DNA from: Desmonostoc muscorum LEGE 12446 | Lineage (GTDB): Bacteria > Cyanobacteriota > Cyanobacteriia > Cyanobacteriales > Nostocaceae | Reading direction: 5' to 3' | Assembly (NCBI RefSeq): GCF_015207005.2 | Contig: NZ_JADEXS020000001.1 | Location: 8,021,001-8,085,000, forward strand | Length of the DNA stretch: 64,000 bases | Shown here: one piece after another, positions 16,954 through 25,485 of the stretch | How the letters are laid out: each line of letters starts with the position of its first letter | Position numbering within the stretch: position 1 is the first letter of the stretch | Position numbers and translations under genes: made by a program | Notes under the pieces: generated by a model | Seen by the model: only the letters and a program-made list of their open reading frames with translations | Databases searched by the model: none | Told to the model about the DNA's origin: nothing

Positions 16954-16973
16954 TATACTACGGTGAATTGAGG
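16952..16973. promoter_or_regulatory. CTACGGT motif at the Rrf2 start
   Basis: ATATACTACGGTGAATTG lies at the first codon and leader of the Rrf2 gene. Similar sequences occur upstream of cysE, the Crp gene, the NIL gene and (variant) sbpA. Candidate regulator-binding site. Confidence 0.4.
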
Positions 16974-17056
16974 GATTTATCGCATTTTATGCGAAATTTA
17001 TTTTTTCAAAGTGTCGGATGTGATAGCATCCCACTTACTAGCAATTTAAAGACTAC

Positions 17057-17080
17057 AAGCCTATCGACTTACCGTAGATT
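17057..17080. promoter_or_regulatory. CTACGGTAAG motif upstream of cysE
   Basis: On the minus strand this reads AATCTACGGTAAGTCGATAG. It lies about 100 bases before cysE and in the divergent rrf2-cysE spacer, and aligns with the copies near 18020 and 19470. Confidence 0.4.
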
Positions 17081-17175
17081 ATCCTACACGATTCCCAAAA
17101 ATAAGTCATTTTTTGCAGAAATTATCTGCATAGCCGCTTTGGGAGTCTTACCTACCGATGATGTGTTAAGTGAAT

Positions 17176-17904
17176 ATGCTAATAACTGATTTGCGAACGA
17201 TTTTTGAGCGCGACCCAGCAGCTCGTAACTGGCTGGAAGTATTGTTTTGTTACCCTGGATTTCAAGCCCTACTTTTCCATCGCTTGGCGCACTGGCTGTA
17301 TAAATTAGGAATTCCGTTTATACCCCGGTTTGTTTCTCATCTTAGTCGGTTTTTAACTGGAATTGAAATCCATCCTGGGGCATTAATTGGCAAGGGAGTG
17401 TTTATTGACCACGGTATGGGAGTAGTGATTGGCGAGACAGCGATCGTTGGCGACTATGCCTTGATTTATCAAGGTGTTACCCTTGGTGGTACTGGCAAAG
17501 AAAGCGGCAAGCGCCATCCAACTTTAGGTTCTCATGTAGTTGTGGGAGCAGGTGCCAAGGTATTGGGAAATATTCAAATTGGCGATCGCGTCCGCATTGG
17601 AGCAGGTTCAGTAGTGCTGCGAAATGTGCCCAGCAACACCACCGTTGTCGGGATTCCAGGGCGTGTGACTCGTCAGAACAATAACAATGGCGATGTTTTG
17701 GATCATGATAAAGTCCGGGACGTGGAAGCTGAAGTCATCCGCGCTTTATTTGAACGAGTCAAAGCTCTAGAAAAACACTTACAGGAGTTAGAAGATCAAT
17801 CAAGCTTGTTCCCAAATCAGCTTGGGGACGAACAAACCAACAAACCTAAGAGCAATAATTCTGATGGAATGATTGAAGATTTTCTTGATGGTGCGGGAAT
17901 TTAG
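17176..17904 (+). CDS. cysE: Serine O-acetyltransferase
   Basis: A 242-residue left-handed beta-helix acetyltransferase that makes O-acetylserine from serine and acetyl-CoA, the precursor used by CysK. The hexapeptide core shows [16 protein letters not shown], then [19 protein letters not shown] and [14 protein letters not shown]-terminal extension rich in charged residues follows the helix. ATG 17176 is preferred to the GTG two codons before. It is divergent from the Rrf2 gene, with a 222-base spacer that holds CTACGGT motifs, which suggests joint sulfur-dependent control. Confidence 0.95.
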   Translation: MLITDLRTIFERDPAARNWLEVLFCYPGFQALLFHRLAHWLYKLGIPFIPRFVSHLSRFLTGIEIHPGALIGKGVFIDHGMGVVIGETAIVGDYALIYQGVTLGGTGKESGKRHPTLGSHVVVGAGAKVLGNIQIGDRVRIGAGSVVLRNVPSNTTVVGIPGRVTRQNNNNGDVLDHDKVRDVEAEVIRALFERVKALEKHLQELEDQSSLFPNQLGDEQTNKPKSNNSDGMIEDFLDGAGI

Positions 17905-18010
17905 GGAATTGGGTACTGGGTACTAGGAAAACTCTTCCCCAATCCCCAGTCCCCACTCCCTCTCTAAAAACATTATTAATTTCAATAACCAGAAGCTTTT
18001 ATAACCTGGT

Positions 18011-18034
18011 ATATATATACTACGGTTAGTTTAT
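18011..18034. promoter_or_regulatory. CTACGGT motif upstream of the Crp-family gene
   Basis: TATATATACTACGGTTAG lies about 30-45 bases before the start codon at 18056. It shares ATATACTACGGT with the Rrf2 site. Confidence 0.4.
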
Positions 18035-18055
18035 CAAAAAGCAGTACTATAGGAT

Positions 18056-18646
18056 ATGGTTTCTTTATACACAAATATTTCTAATCTGCCAAGTAATAAT
18101 ACTAAGCAAGTTTTTGCGCGTCGTTCATTTCTGCCAGAGTATCCAAACGGTCTGTGGAAGATTGAAACGGGTTTTGTCAGGACTTTTACTTATCTGGAAG
18201 ATGGTACAACTGTAGCTCTGGGATTGTGGGGACCTGGAGATGTCGTTGGGAAAGCTTTGTCAAAATTAGAACCTTATCAGATGGAATGCTTAACTAAAGT
18301 GGGGGCGACAGTCCTACTTTTAGAGGAGTGGACTCAACTAACAGAAACTCTACTTAGCCATATCCAACAGGCTCAAGAATTGATGGTGATTCGTAGCCAT
18401 AAAAAGGTGGATACTATGCTCATCAAGCTGTTGGCATGGTTATCTCAAAAGTTTGGTTCGGAAGTTGAGAAGGGGCGTTTAATAGATATGCGTCTAACTC
18501 ATGAAGACTTGGCAGAAATGCTGGGTTCAACTCGTGTAACCATTACTCGTGTTCTTGGACAGTTTGAGCAAGAGGGTTTGATCGATCGCCTCTCTCTGCA
18601 TCGAATTGTGCTACGAGAAGAAGATATTTGGTACTACGAAATCTAG
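18056..18646 (+). CDS. cysR: Crp/Fnr-family transcriptional regulator, CysR-like
   Basis: A 196-residue Crp/Fnr protein with an N-terminal cyclic-nucleotide-binding-like barrel (GLWGPGDVVGKAL around residues 57-69) and a C-terminal winged helix with RLTHEDLAEMLGSTRVTITR. It lacks Fnr cysteines. In Synechococcus elongatus a Crp-type gene, cysR, sits within the sulfate permease cluster and is needed for sulfur acclimation; the position here, beside cysE, a NIL-domain gene and cysTW/sbpA, makes CysR the best guess. It could also be another Crp-type nitrogen or stress regulator. The start codon at 18056 has AGGA unusually close to it. Confidence 0.7.
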   Translation: MVSLYTNISNLPSNNTKQVFARRSFLPEYPNGLWKIETGFVRTFTYLEDGTTVALGLWGPGDVVGKALSKLEPYQMECLTKVGATVLLLEEWTQLTETLLSHIQQAQELMVIRSHKKVDTMLIKLLAWLSQKFGSEVEKGRLIDMRLTHEDLAEMLGSTRVTITRVLGQFEQEGLIDRLSLHRIVLREEDIWYYEI

Positions 18647-18649
18647 ACT

Positions 18650-18708
18650 AATTCTGAATTCTAAATTCTGACTCCTGACTCCTGAATTCTGAATTCTGAA
18701 TTCTGAAT
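18650..18708. repeat. GAATTCT period-7 repeat
   Basis: Several copies of TCTGAAT/GAATTCT between the Crp gene and the convergent NIL gene. STRR-type repeat; similar arrays lie at 36975-37012 and 46190-46240. Confidence 0.85.
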
Positions 18709-19353
18709 TTAGCGATCGCCATAAATGCTAGATAAATCCAACCAAATCGGTAGTCCGAGTTTTTCTAAATAACTCAGGCTAGAGTATAGCTGCTTTGTTC
18801 TACCCCATAAATCCAAATTAAACCAGCCGTCATCTTGGGTGTCGGGTTTAAGTAATGCACTGGTGATATTGACTGTTAGCCCATAACGAGAAACTAACTT
18901 AGAAATCACAGGTTCTTCGTAGTAGGTTTTTAAAACGCACAGTTGCAAGCGCAATCGATTGGTCTGACCTAGAGAAATCCATTGCTGAAATTGCTCTTGC
19001 CATTGATCTGTTAGCCATGTAGAGTCTCTAGGGCTGAGTTTGTCAGCTGAATCTGGGAAGGGTGGCGAGTTATGGGTGGGTTGAATTTGGTTGGCGATCG
19101 CTATTTGTACTAGATTTACTCCCAATCCTTGCAGGTAAGATAGGCTACTTGTCAGCTTTTGGGGATTTCCCGAAAGTTCTAAATCAAACCAGCCGTCGCT
19201 GTCACTGTCTAATGTCAAGGATGCAGCTTTGATATTGACGGTTAAACCATAACGAGACACTAGTCGGGAAATTACAGGTTGCCTCTGATACCGCTGGGGC
19301 ACGAGAATTCGACTGTGGACTGAAGCAGGTTTTACGGTTTTAGTGGCAGACAT
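18709..19353 (-). CDS. Protein with two NIL domains
   Basis: A 214-residue protein with two copies of the NIL domain, the small ferredoxin-like fold found at the end of methionine ABC transporter ATPases and in stand-alone cyanobacterial proteins. Copy one is about residues 17-84 (QPVISRLVSRYGLTVNIKAA, then GWFDLELSG) and copy two about 140-207 (EPVISKLVSRYGLTVNITSA, then GWFNLDLWG). A proline- and serine-rich linker joins them. A single-domain paralog lies at 23180-23443, nearer the permease genes. NIL genes are known beside cyanobacterial sulfate permease genes, so a role in sensing a sulfur compound is plausible but unproven. Confidence 0.8.
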   Translation of the reverse strand: MSATKTVKPASVHSRILVPQRYQRQPVISRLVSRYGLTVNIKAASLTLDSDSDGWFDLELSGNPQKLTSSLSYLQGLGVNLVQIAIANQIQPTHNSPPFPDSADKLSPRDSTWLTDQWQEQFQQWISLGQTNRLRLQLCVLKTYYEEPVISKLVSRYGLTVNITSALLKPDTQDDGWFNLDLWGRTKQLYSSLSYLEKLGLPIWLDLSSIYGDR

Positions 19354-19723
19354 AATACCATTTTGGATTTTGGATTTTGCGAAAAGTCAAAAGCTCAGGC
19401 TTCCTTAGATCAGAACTTTCCAAGACGGATTGTCAAAGAGTTGTGAGATAAACTTTTTGGCTATAAATAAACTACGGTAAATCTATCGAATTAATGTATT
19501 TAGTTGTGATGTAAAGGAGACTCTCATAAAGTCCAGAAAAAAACAATGGGTAAATTTACGTAAAATATGCTAAATTTATGTAAAGTAATTTGACAAGCCC
19601 TGACGTTGTAAGGGCGCACAGCTGTGCGCCCCTACTGGGGATTGTGGTTCAAATAGATGAAAAACGCTGTAACACCAGGACAAGCCTGCGACCTTGATGG
19701 AGCCGCGCCTTAGGTACTGATTT
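19354..19723. other. Intergenic region with CTACGGT motif and a palindrome
   Basis: No gene. AAATAAACTACGGTAAATC at 19465-19483 is a candidate regulatory site for the NIL gene, 112 bases upstream. A palindrome at 19608-19636 centres on GGGCGCACAGCTGTGCGCCC and is followed by TGTGGTTCAAATAGATGAAA, a flank shared with other palindrome copies. Confidence 0.55.
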
Positions 19724-22700
19724 TCAACTTCTCGCCTGACGAATTGGCAGCTCAACCACGAAGTCTGTGCCTTTGGCAGGTTCAGATTGGCAGTAAATCT
19801 TGCCCTTGTGTTTATCTGTGACAATCTGGTAGCTGATGGAAAGCCCTAGTCCTGTGCCTTTACCAACAACTTTGGTGGTAAAAAATGGATCGAACAAGCG
19901 AGAGAGTGTTTTTTGATCCATACCAAGTCCGTTATCGGCAATGCGAATGGCAATCCAGTCTTTATTGAGGAGGGAGGTAGAAATTCTGATTTGGCTGGGG
20001 TTTGCTGCGATCGCTTCGGGGGTAGCTTGGGCGTTTCGTTCTTCTAAGGCATCAATGGCGTTAGACAGTAAATTCATAAATACCTGATTTAACTGACCGG
20101 GATAGCACTCAACCATAGGTAAAGTCTCATAGTCTTTGCTCACATGAATGGTGGGGCTGTCAGTTGAGGACTTCAAGCGGTTTTGCAAAATCATCAAGGT
20201 GCTGTCGATACCTTCGTGAATATTTGCTGCTTTGAAGTCAGCTTCATCTAGGCGCGAGAAGTTCCGCAGGGAACTGACAATTTCACGAATGCGTTCAGTC
20301 CCGACTTTCATGGACTGGAATAATTTAGGTAAGTCGTCGAATAAAAAATCAATTTCGGCTTTCTTTAAAAACTCTTGGATCTCTGGTGCAGCAGTGGGAT
20401 GATATTCTTGATAAAGCTCGACACAGCGCAGCAAATCTTGGGTATATTGGTGGGCGTGTTCTAAGTTACCGTGGATGAAATTAACTGGGTTATTAATTTC
20501 GTGGGCAACCCCCGCTACCAGTTGCCCTAAGCTGGCCATTTTTTCAGAGTGAATAATTTGCAGTTGGGCAGTGCGTAGCTCATTCAGTGTTTGGGCGAGT
20601 TGATTTGCTTCTTCACGGGTTTGACCAAGCAAACTCGATTGTTGGAACAGCTTGGCTTGACGTAGTGCTACACTCGCTTGAGCCGCGACTTGGGTGACAA
20701 ATTCTAATTCAGCTTCTTCCCAATCACGTACATGGGTGCATTGGTGAATGCATAACAATCCCCAAAGTTCATCACCTTCCATCAGTGGGACAATAATCTG
20801 GGCTTTGACTTGGAATCGCTCAATGACATCAAGATGGGGCACTTTCGAGCCAACGCTGTTGACATCAGAAATTACTTGCACTTGTCCTTGACGATACTGC
20901 GGTGCGTACTGGTCGCCAAAGCAATAGTCTTGCACCTTCACGGCGAGGGCAGAATCAAACTTGGGTAGGACATCTTCAGCGATAAATTCACCACTGCAAA
21001 AACCCACATCAGAGTCAAAGCGAAAGATGCCGACTCGATCTGCTTTGAGCGATCGCCGCACTTCTTGTACTGTGGTCTTAAAGATCGTCTCCAAATCCAA
21101 GGATTCCCGAATTTTGACGACTAAATCGAATAATATCCGCCGCTGTTCAGCCGATTTGTGCAGTTCGTCAGCGCGAGTTTGAATTTGGGTCAGCATCTCG
21201 GAACTTTGCATTGCTACTCCGAGTTGGCTGGCAACTTGTCCTAAAAATTCTACCTCTACGCTACCCCACTGGCGCGGTGCAGAATGTTGATAGGCAGCCA
21301 GCAATCCCCACAGATTCCGTCCCACAAAAATTGGGGTCAAGGCATAGGCACGAATCTTGAACTGTTCCAAAATATCTAGGTGACAGCGCGAGTGTCCGGC
21401 TTGGTAGATGTCGTTCACAGCAAAACTTTCGTTGTTGCGGTAGCGTCCGCCTTTGGTTTCTTGCAGGTGGGTATCCTCCCAAACCAGATTTTTGCCGAAT
21501 AAATTAATGCTGTCCCACTGTGCCTCTACCATGCCGAAATGACTGACAAATTCGCCACTCCAGTCTTCATTAAAGCGATAAACGCCGACTCGCTCGACTC
21601 GTAGCAGTTTACACACTTCCTGACAAGTCGTTTTCAGGATTAAATTAATATCTAAGGAGGAGCGAATTTTGCCGACGACTTCCGTAAGTGCGCGTTGGCG
21701 AGCGATCGCATTTTGTAACGCCGTCGCCTGTTGTTTCGACTGGGTTAAATTTTCGGCTTGCTGAATCGCCACCCCTAGCTGTGCCCCCACCTGTCCCAGG
21801 AACTCAACTTCATAATTTGCCCATTGACGCGCCCCTGAATGTTGATAAGCTGCTATCAATCCCCAGAGTTTTGGACCGATGAAGATGGGCGCTAAGGCAT
21901 AAGCTCGAATTTTAAATTGCTCTAAAATATCGATGTGACACCGCGAGTGACCGACTTGATAAATGTCGTTCACAGCAAAAGTTTCGTTATTGCGATAGCG
22001 CCCGCCTTTGGTGTCTTGGAGGTGGGTATCTTGCCAAACAAGATTTTTGCCAAATGGGTGGATTCTATCCCACTGCGCCTCAACCATACCGAATTGGCTG
22101 ACAAATTCACCGCTCCAGTCTTCATTAAACCGATAAACTGCTGCCCGTTCTAACTTCAGGAGTTTGCAGAGTTCCTGACAAGCGGTGTCGAGAATAATTT
22201 CGGTGTTCACGGACGAGCGAATATTTCCCACCACTTCCGTCAAAGCACGTTGCCGCGCAATTGCATCTTGCAATTCTGCTGTGCGTTGTTTGCTTTGTTC
22301 TAAAATTTCTGCCTGCTGCATTGCTACGCCGAGATGGCTGGCGGCTTGAGCTAAAAATTCCACTTCGTGAGGATGCCATTGTCGGGTTGTGGAGTGTTGA
22401 TAGCCTGCCAGTAAACCCCAGAGTTTTGCACCAATGAAAATAGGCGCGATCGCATATGCGCGAATTTGAAACTGTTCTAATACTTCAACATGACAACGAG
22501 CGTGTCCAGCATCGTAAATGTCAGCCACAGCAAACGGCTCATTTTTGCGATATCGCCCTCCCTGAGTTTCTTGCAAATACGAATCTTCCCACACTAAGTC
22601 CTGTCCAAAAGTGTTGAGTGTATCCCAGCGTGGTTCGGCAAAGCCAAAACGATTGATAAAACTACCACTCCAATCAGAGTTGAAACGGTAGATTGCAACT

Positions 22701-22888
22701 CGCTCAATCTTTAATTGCCGGGAAATGTCTTGACAAGAAGTCGAACACAAAGCTTCTAGGTTTACAGATGCCCGAATTTTCGCCAGAATTCTCGCCAAAA
22801 TTTTTTGGTACTGAACCGTTAGCTGTAGCTGTTTTTGACACTCTTCCACGTCTTGGAGATTTGACGCTTTGTAATCGTGTGTTGTCAT
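19724..22888 (-). CDS. Four-GAF hybrid sensor histidine kinase, cyanobacteriochrome-like GAFs
   Basis: A 1054-residue soluble histidine kinase with four GAF domains (about 25-195, 205-380, 390-565 and 580-745) and a C-terminal kinase. The phosphorylated residue is His796 in VAGVAHEINNPVNF; N-box QVFMNLLSNAIDAL, DNGLGM, FDPFFTTK and GTGLGLS follow. There is no receiver or membrane segment. GAF1-3 are close copies of each other, each with a Cys-His pair in RCH(V/I/L)(E/D) at residues 132, 317 and 502 and the later LWGLL strand, as in bilin-binding cyanobacteriochromes. GAF4 keeps the LWGLLCIHQC strand but has Pro684-His instead, and a DYCF at 654-657. Light or ligand sensing is inferred. It sits between the two NIL genes. 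Confidence 0.87.
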   Translation of the reverse strand: MTTHDYKASNLQDVEECQKQLQLTVQYQKILARILAKIRASVNLEALCSTSCQDISRQLKIERVAIYRFNSDWSGSFINRFGFAEPRWDTLNTFGQDLVWEDSYLQETQGGRYRKNEPFAVADIYDAGHARCHVEVLEQFQIRAYAIAPIFIGAKLWGLLAGYQHSTTRQWHPHEVEFLAQAASHLGVAMQQAEILEQSKQRTAELQDAIARQRALTEVVGNIRSSVNTEIILDTACQELCKLLKLERAAVYRFNEDWSGEFVSQFGMVEAQWDRIHPFGKNLVWQDTHLQDTKGGRYRNNETFAVNDIYQVGHSRCHIDILEQFKIRAYALAPIFIGPKLWGLIAAYQHSGARQWANYEVEFLGQVGAQLGVAIQQAENLTQSKQQATALQNAIARQRALTEVVGKIRSSLDINLILKTTCQEVCKLLRVERVGVYRFNEDWSGEFVSHFGMVEAQWDSINLFGKNLVWEDTHLQETKGGRYRNNESFAVNDIYQAGHSRCHLDILEQFKIRAYALTPIFVGRNLWGLLAAYQHSAPRQWGSVEVEFLGQVASQLGVAMQSSEMLTQIQTRADELHKSAEQRRILFDLVVKIRESLDLETIFKTTVQEVRRSLKADRVGIFRFDSDVGFCSGEFIAEDVLPKFDSALAVKVQDYCFGDQYAPQYRQGQVQVISDVNSVGSKVPHLDVIERFQVKAQIIVPLMEGDELWGLLCIHQCTHVRDWEEAELEFVTQVAAQASVALRQAKLFQQSSLLGQTREEANQLAQTLNELRTAQLQIIHSEKMASLGQLVAGVAHEINNPVNFIHGNLEHAHQYTQDLLRCVELYQEYHPTAAPEIQEFLKKAEIDFLFDDLPKLFQSMKVGTERIREIVSSLRNFSRLDEADFKAANIHEGIDSTLMILQNRLKSSTDSPTIHVSKDYETLPMVECYPGQLNQVFMNLLSNAIDALEERNAQATPEAIAANPSQIRISTSLLNKDWIAIRIADNGLGMDQKTLSRLFDPFFTTKVVGKGTGLGLSISYQIVTDKHKGKIYCQSEPAKGTDFVVELPIRQARS

Positions 22889-23065
22889 AAAGTCTAGGGA
22901 ATCGTGAAATACCTACTTTCAGTGTTCCCACTTTATTTTTGCGATCGCAGTTTGAAATAAAAACTGATAGAAGTTTGGATTTTAAATTTTGGATTTTAGA
23001 TTGGGAATAGCCTTGGTGAATCCATCTCGCAATCATTTTTCAATTTGGAGTTGAATAGACAAAAA

Positions 23066-23091
23066 CAGGGTAGCATGACTGTGCTACCCTG
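23066..23091. repeat. Intergenic palindrome copy
   Basis: CAGGGTAGCA, TGAC-type centre, TGTGCTACCCTG. A member of the palindrome family at 4590, 49456 and elsewhere, in the spacer between the kinase and a NIL gene. Confidence 0.7.
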
Positions 23092-23179
23092 CAATGCAAC
23101 GCCTAATTTTCAAGCATGTGTATTCTATTCAACTAAAAACCGCTGTCAGTTGAGAAATTAGGAACAATATTGAACTACT

Positions 23180-23443
23180 TTACCAATCACTTGCTTTAGT
23201 CTCATCCCAGACTTGTAATTCCAAATCGTGGAGATAAGCTAGTCCACTCTGAATTTGTGCCTCTGTTCCTTTAAGTTCCAGATCAAACCAACCATCACCG
23301 ACAGCATTGGCTCCCAGAATTGCTGCTGTGATATTCACAGTCAGATTGTAGTCAGACACCAGGCGAGAAATCACAGGTTCCTGATGATAGTCCTTAGGAA
23401 TTCTGAGTCGAATCCGTTTATTTGTAGGTGTGTCACTAGTCAT
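23180..23443 (-). CDS. Single NIL-domain protein
   Basis: An 87-residue protein made of one NIL domain: EPVISRLVSDYNLTVNITAA, then GDGWFDLELKGTEAQIQSG and LAYLHDLELQVW. It is closely similar to both halves of the 214-residue NIL protein at 18709-19353. It starts with ATG at 23443 and is in the same direction as the sulfate permease genes, 132 bases downstream of cysW. In Synechococcus elongatus a small ORF of this size lies in the sulfate permease cluster. The likely role is a sulfur-related sensor or accessory subunit; unproven. Confidence 0.8.
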   Translation of the reverse strand: MTSDTPTNKRIRLRIPKDYHQEPVISRLVSDYNLTVNITAAILGANAVGDGWFDLELKGTEAQIQSGLAYLHDLELQVWDETKASDW

Positions 23444-23574
23444 AGAGGGGAGTGGGGAGTGGGGAGATGAGGAGATGGGGAGTATGGGAGGATAAGGGGG
23501 ATGAGGGCGACAAGGTGACGCAAAGAAATGATCAAATACTATCTCCGTGTCTTCTTTCTCATGCCCAAACCTAA

Positions 23575-24456
23575 CTATTCAACATCTTTAATGCGGGTTT
23601 TGCGTTCTAAAATCTCTTTTAGCACTAGGGTGACTACTGCTAGTAAGGCTAATAGTACAGCGGCAGAAAAGGCAGCTTCGGTTTCATACTGTTTGTAAGC
23701 GTCTTCCACAAATAGTGGTAAGCTCTGGGTTAAGTCAGCGATGTTGCCTGATACCACTGAAACTGCGCCGAATTCACCCATTGCTCTGGCGTTGGTCAAA
23801 ATTAAACCGTAGAGTAAGCCCCAACGGATACTGGGTAAGGTGACGCGCCAAAATATTTGCCAATCTTTGGCACCTAATGTTCTAGCTGCTTCTTCTTGAT
23901 CTTTGCCAAATTCTTCTAAAACAGGAATTACTTCCCGCGCTACGAAGGGCATACTGACGAAGGCTGTAGCCAACACCATACCTGGAAAGGCAAAGATAAT
24001 TTTGATATCGTGTGCCTGGAGCCAAGGACCAAACCAGCCATTGCGTCCGTATAGTAGGACAATCATCAATCCTGCGACTACGGGGGAGATGGAAAAGGGC
24101 AGGTCAATAATGCTCAAAACTATGGCGCGTCCGGGAAATTTATGGCGAGCGATCGCCCAAGCTGCACACAAACCAAATACTGTATTTAATGGCAGAGCGA
24201 TCGCAGCTAATAACAGTGTTAACCAAGCTGCATGGAGAAAGGCTGGTCGTGTCAGGTTAGATATAAACGGTCCGACTCCCTTGCTGAAGGCTTGGATAAA
24301 AACGTTAATTGCAGGGATATATTGAACTAGAGTTAAATAGGCGATCGCTATACCAATTAAAACTATTGGCACCCACTTTTTCTGCTCTTTCGGCTTGGTT
24401 GTATATGGAATATCATCAGATGCAGATGAGTGAAAACTTGGCTTATCTACTGTCAT
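23575..24456 (-). CDS. cysW: Sulfate ABC transporter permease CysW
   Basis: A 293-residue inner-membrane permease with six predicted helices and the EAA loop [20 protein letters not shown] that docks to the ATPase. Other family features are [16 protein letters not shown] and [16 protein letters not shown]. It would pair with CysT to import sulfate or thiosulfate delivered by SbpA. Its first 14 bases overlap the end of cysT, so the two are coupled. The ATPase gene cysA is absent from this cluster. It ends 131 bases before the single-NIL gene. Confidence 0.93.
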   Translation of the reverse strand: MTVDKPSFHSSASDDIPYTTKPKEQKKWVPIVLIGIAIAYLTLVQYIPAINVFIQAFSKGVGPFISNLTRPAFLHAAWLTLLLAAIALPLNTVFGLCAAWAIARHKFPGRAIVLSIIDLPFSISPVVAGLMIVLLYGRNGWFGPWLQAHDIKIIFAFPGMVLATAFVSMPFVAREVIPVLEEFGKDQEEAARTLGAKDWQIFWRVTLPSIRWGLLYGLILTNARAMGEFGAVSVVSGNIADLTQSLPLFVEDAYKQYETEAAFSAAVLLALLAVVTLVLKEILERKTRIKDVE

Positions 24457-25309
24457 ATCGCCTTGCCCATGCTTGTAAGAAATTAATAGCTAATAGCAAC
24501 ACTAAGGAAATTGATAGTAGAACTATGCCAATTACTGTTGCACCAGAATAGTCATACTGCTCTAACCGCTGGAAAATCAGCACAGGCGCGATTAAATCTT
24601 GGAATGGTGTATTGGAAGAAATAATCACTGTTGAACCATATTCCCCAACTGCACGGGAGAAACCCAAGGCAACACCAGTCAATATTGTCGGAAATAATGG
24701 CGGCAAAATCACTTTCCAGAATGTCTGCCATTGAGAAGCACCCAGACACCAAGCGGCTTCTTCAATTTCATGTTCCATTTCCTGAAGTACAGGTTGCACA
24801 GTTCTCACCACAAAAGGCAGTGAGATAAAGATCATTGCTACTGCTACTCCCGTCCGAGTGAAAGATACTTTAATTCCTAGAGGTGCTAGCAGGGAGCCTA
24901 TCCAGCCATTATCGCTGTAGACTGTTGCCAGTGTTAAACCTGCTACTGATGTTGGCAACGCAAACGGTAAATCTACTGTGGCATCAATCAAGCGTTTCAA
25001 GGGAAAGTCGTAGCGGACTAGAACCCAAGCAATCAGAGTACCAAATACACCATTGAGCAGGGCTGCAAACAATGAAGTCACAAAAGTTACATTGTATGTT
25101 GCTAATGCAATATCACTAGTTGCGATCGCCCAAAACCTAGCTGGAGGTTCAGTACTCGCTTTGAGAAACATGGCGACTATGGGCATAAACAACATCACCG
25201 TCAGGTATGCAATGGTGATTCGCCAAGTCCACGGAACTCGCTGCAATTTTTTCCAAAACGATGTTTTACGTTGGACTTCCACAGAAGGAGATATAGTCGT
25301 CATAGTCAA
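24443..25309 (-). CDS. cysT: Sulfate ABC transporter permease CysT
   Basis: A 288-residue permease, partner of CysW. Landmarks: [37 protein letters not shown], the EAA loop [20 protein letters not shown] and [19 protein letters not shown]. Six membrane helices are visible. The gene is also called cysU in other bacteria. It follows sbpA in the same direction after 176 bases that hold AATTACG repeats and no hairpin terminator, so expression from the sbpA promoter is possible. Confidence 0.93.
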   Translation of the reverse strand: MTMTTISPSVEVQRKTSFWKKLQRVPWTWRITIAYLTVMLFMPIVAMFLKASTEPPARFWAIATSDIALATYNVTFVTSLFAALLNGVFGTLIAWVLVRYDFPLKRLIDATVDLPFALPTSVAGLTLATVYSDNGWIGSLLAPLGIKVSFTRTGVAVAMIFISLPFVVRTVQPVLQEMEHEIEEAAWCLGASQWQTFWKVILPPLFPTILTGVALGFSRAVGEYGSTVIISSNTPFQDLIAPVLIFQRLEQYDYSGATVIGIVLLSISLVLLLAINFLQAWARRYDSR

Positions 25310-25485
25310 AAATGCAAAAAAAGTTTTTTGGCAGTATTCGTAATTTGTAAGCTGAAAAGTATCTAAATTGCAGAATCGAATTAAATCAAAATCTTGTAGG
25401 GCAGGTCTCTTACCCGCCTGAATGACACAATTTAAATGCGATCTTTAAATTACAAATTACGAATTACGAATTACGAATTATTTAA

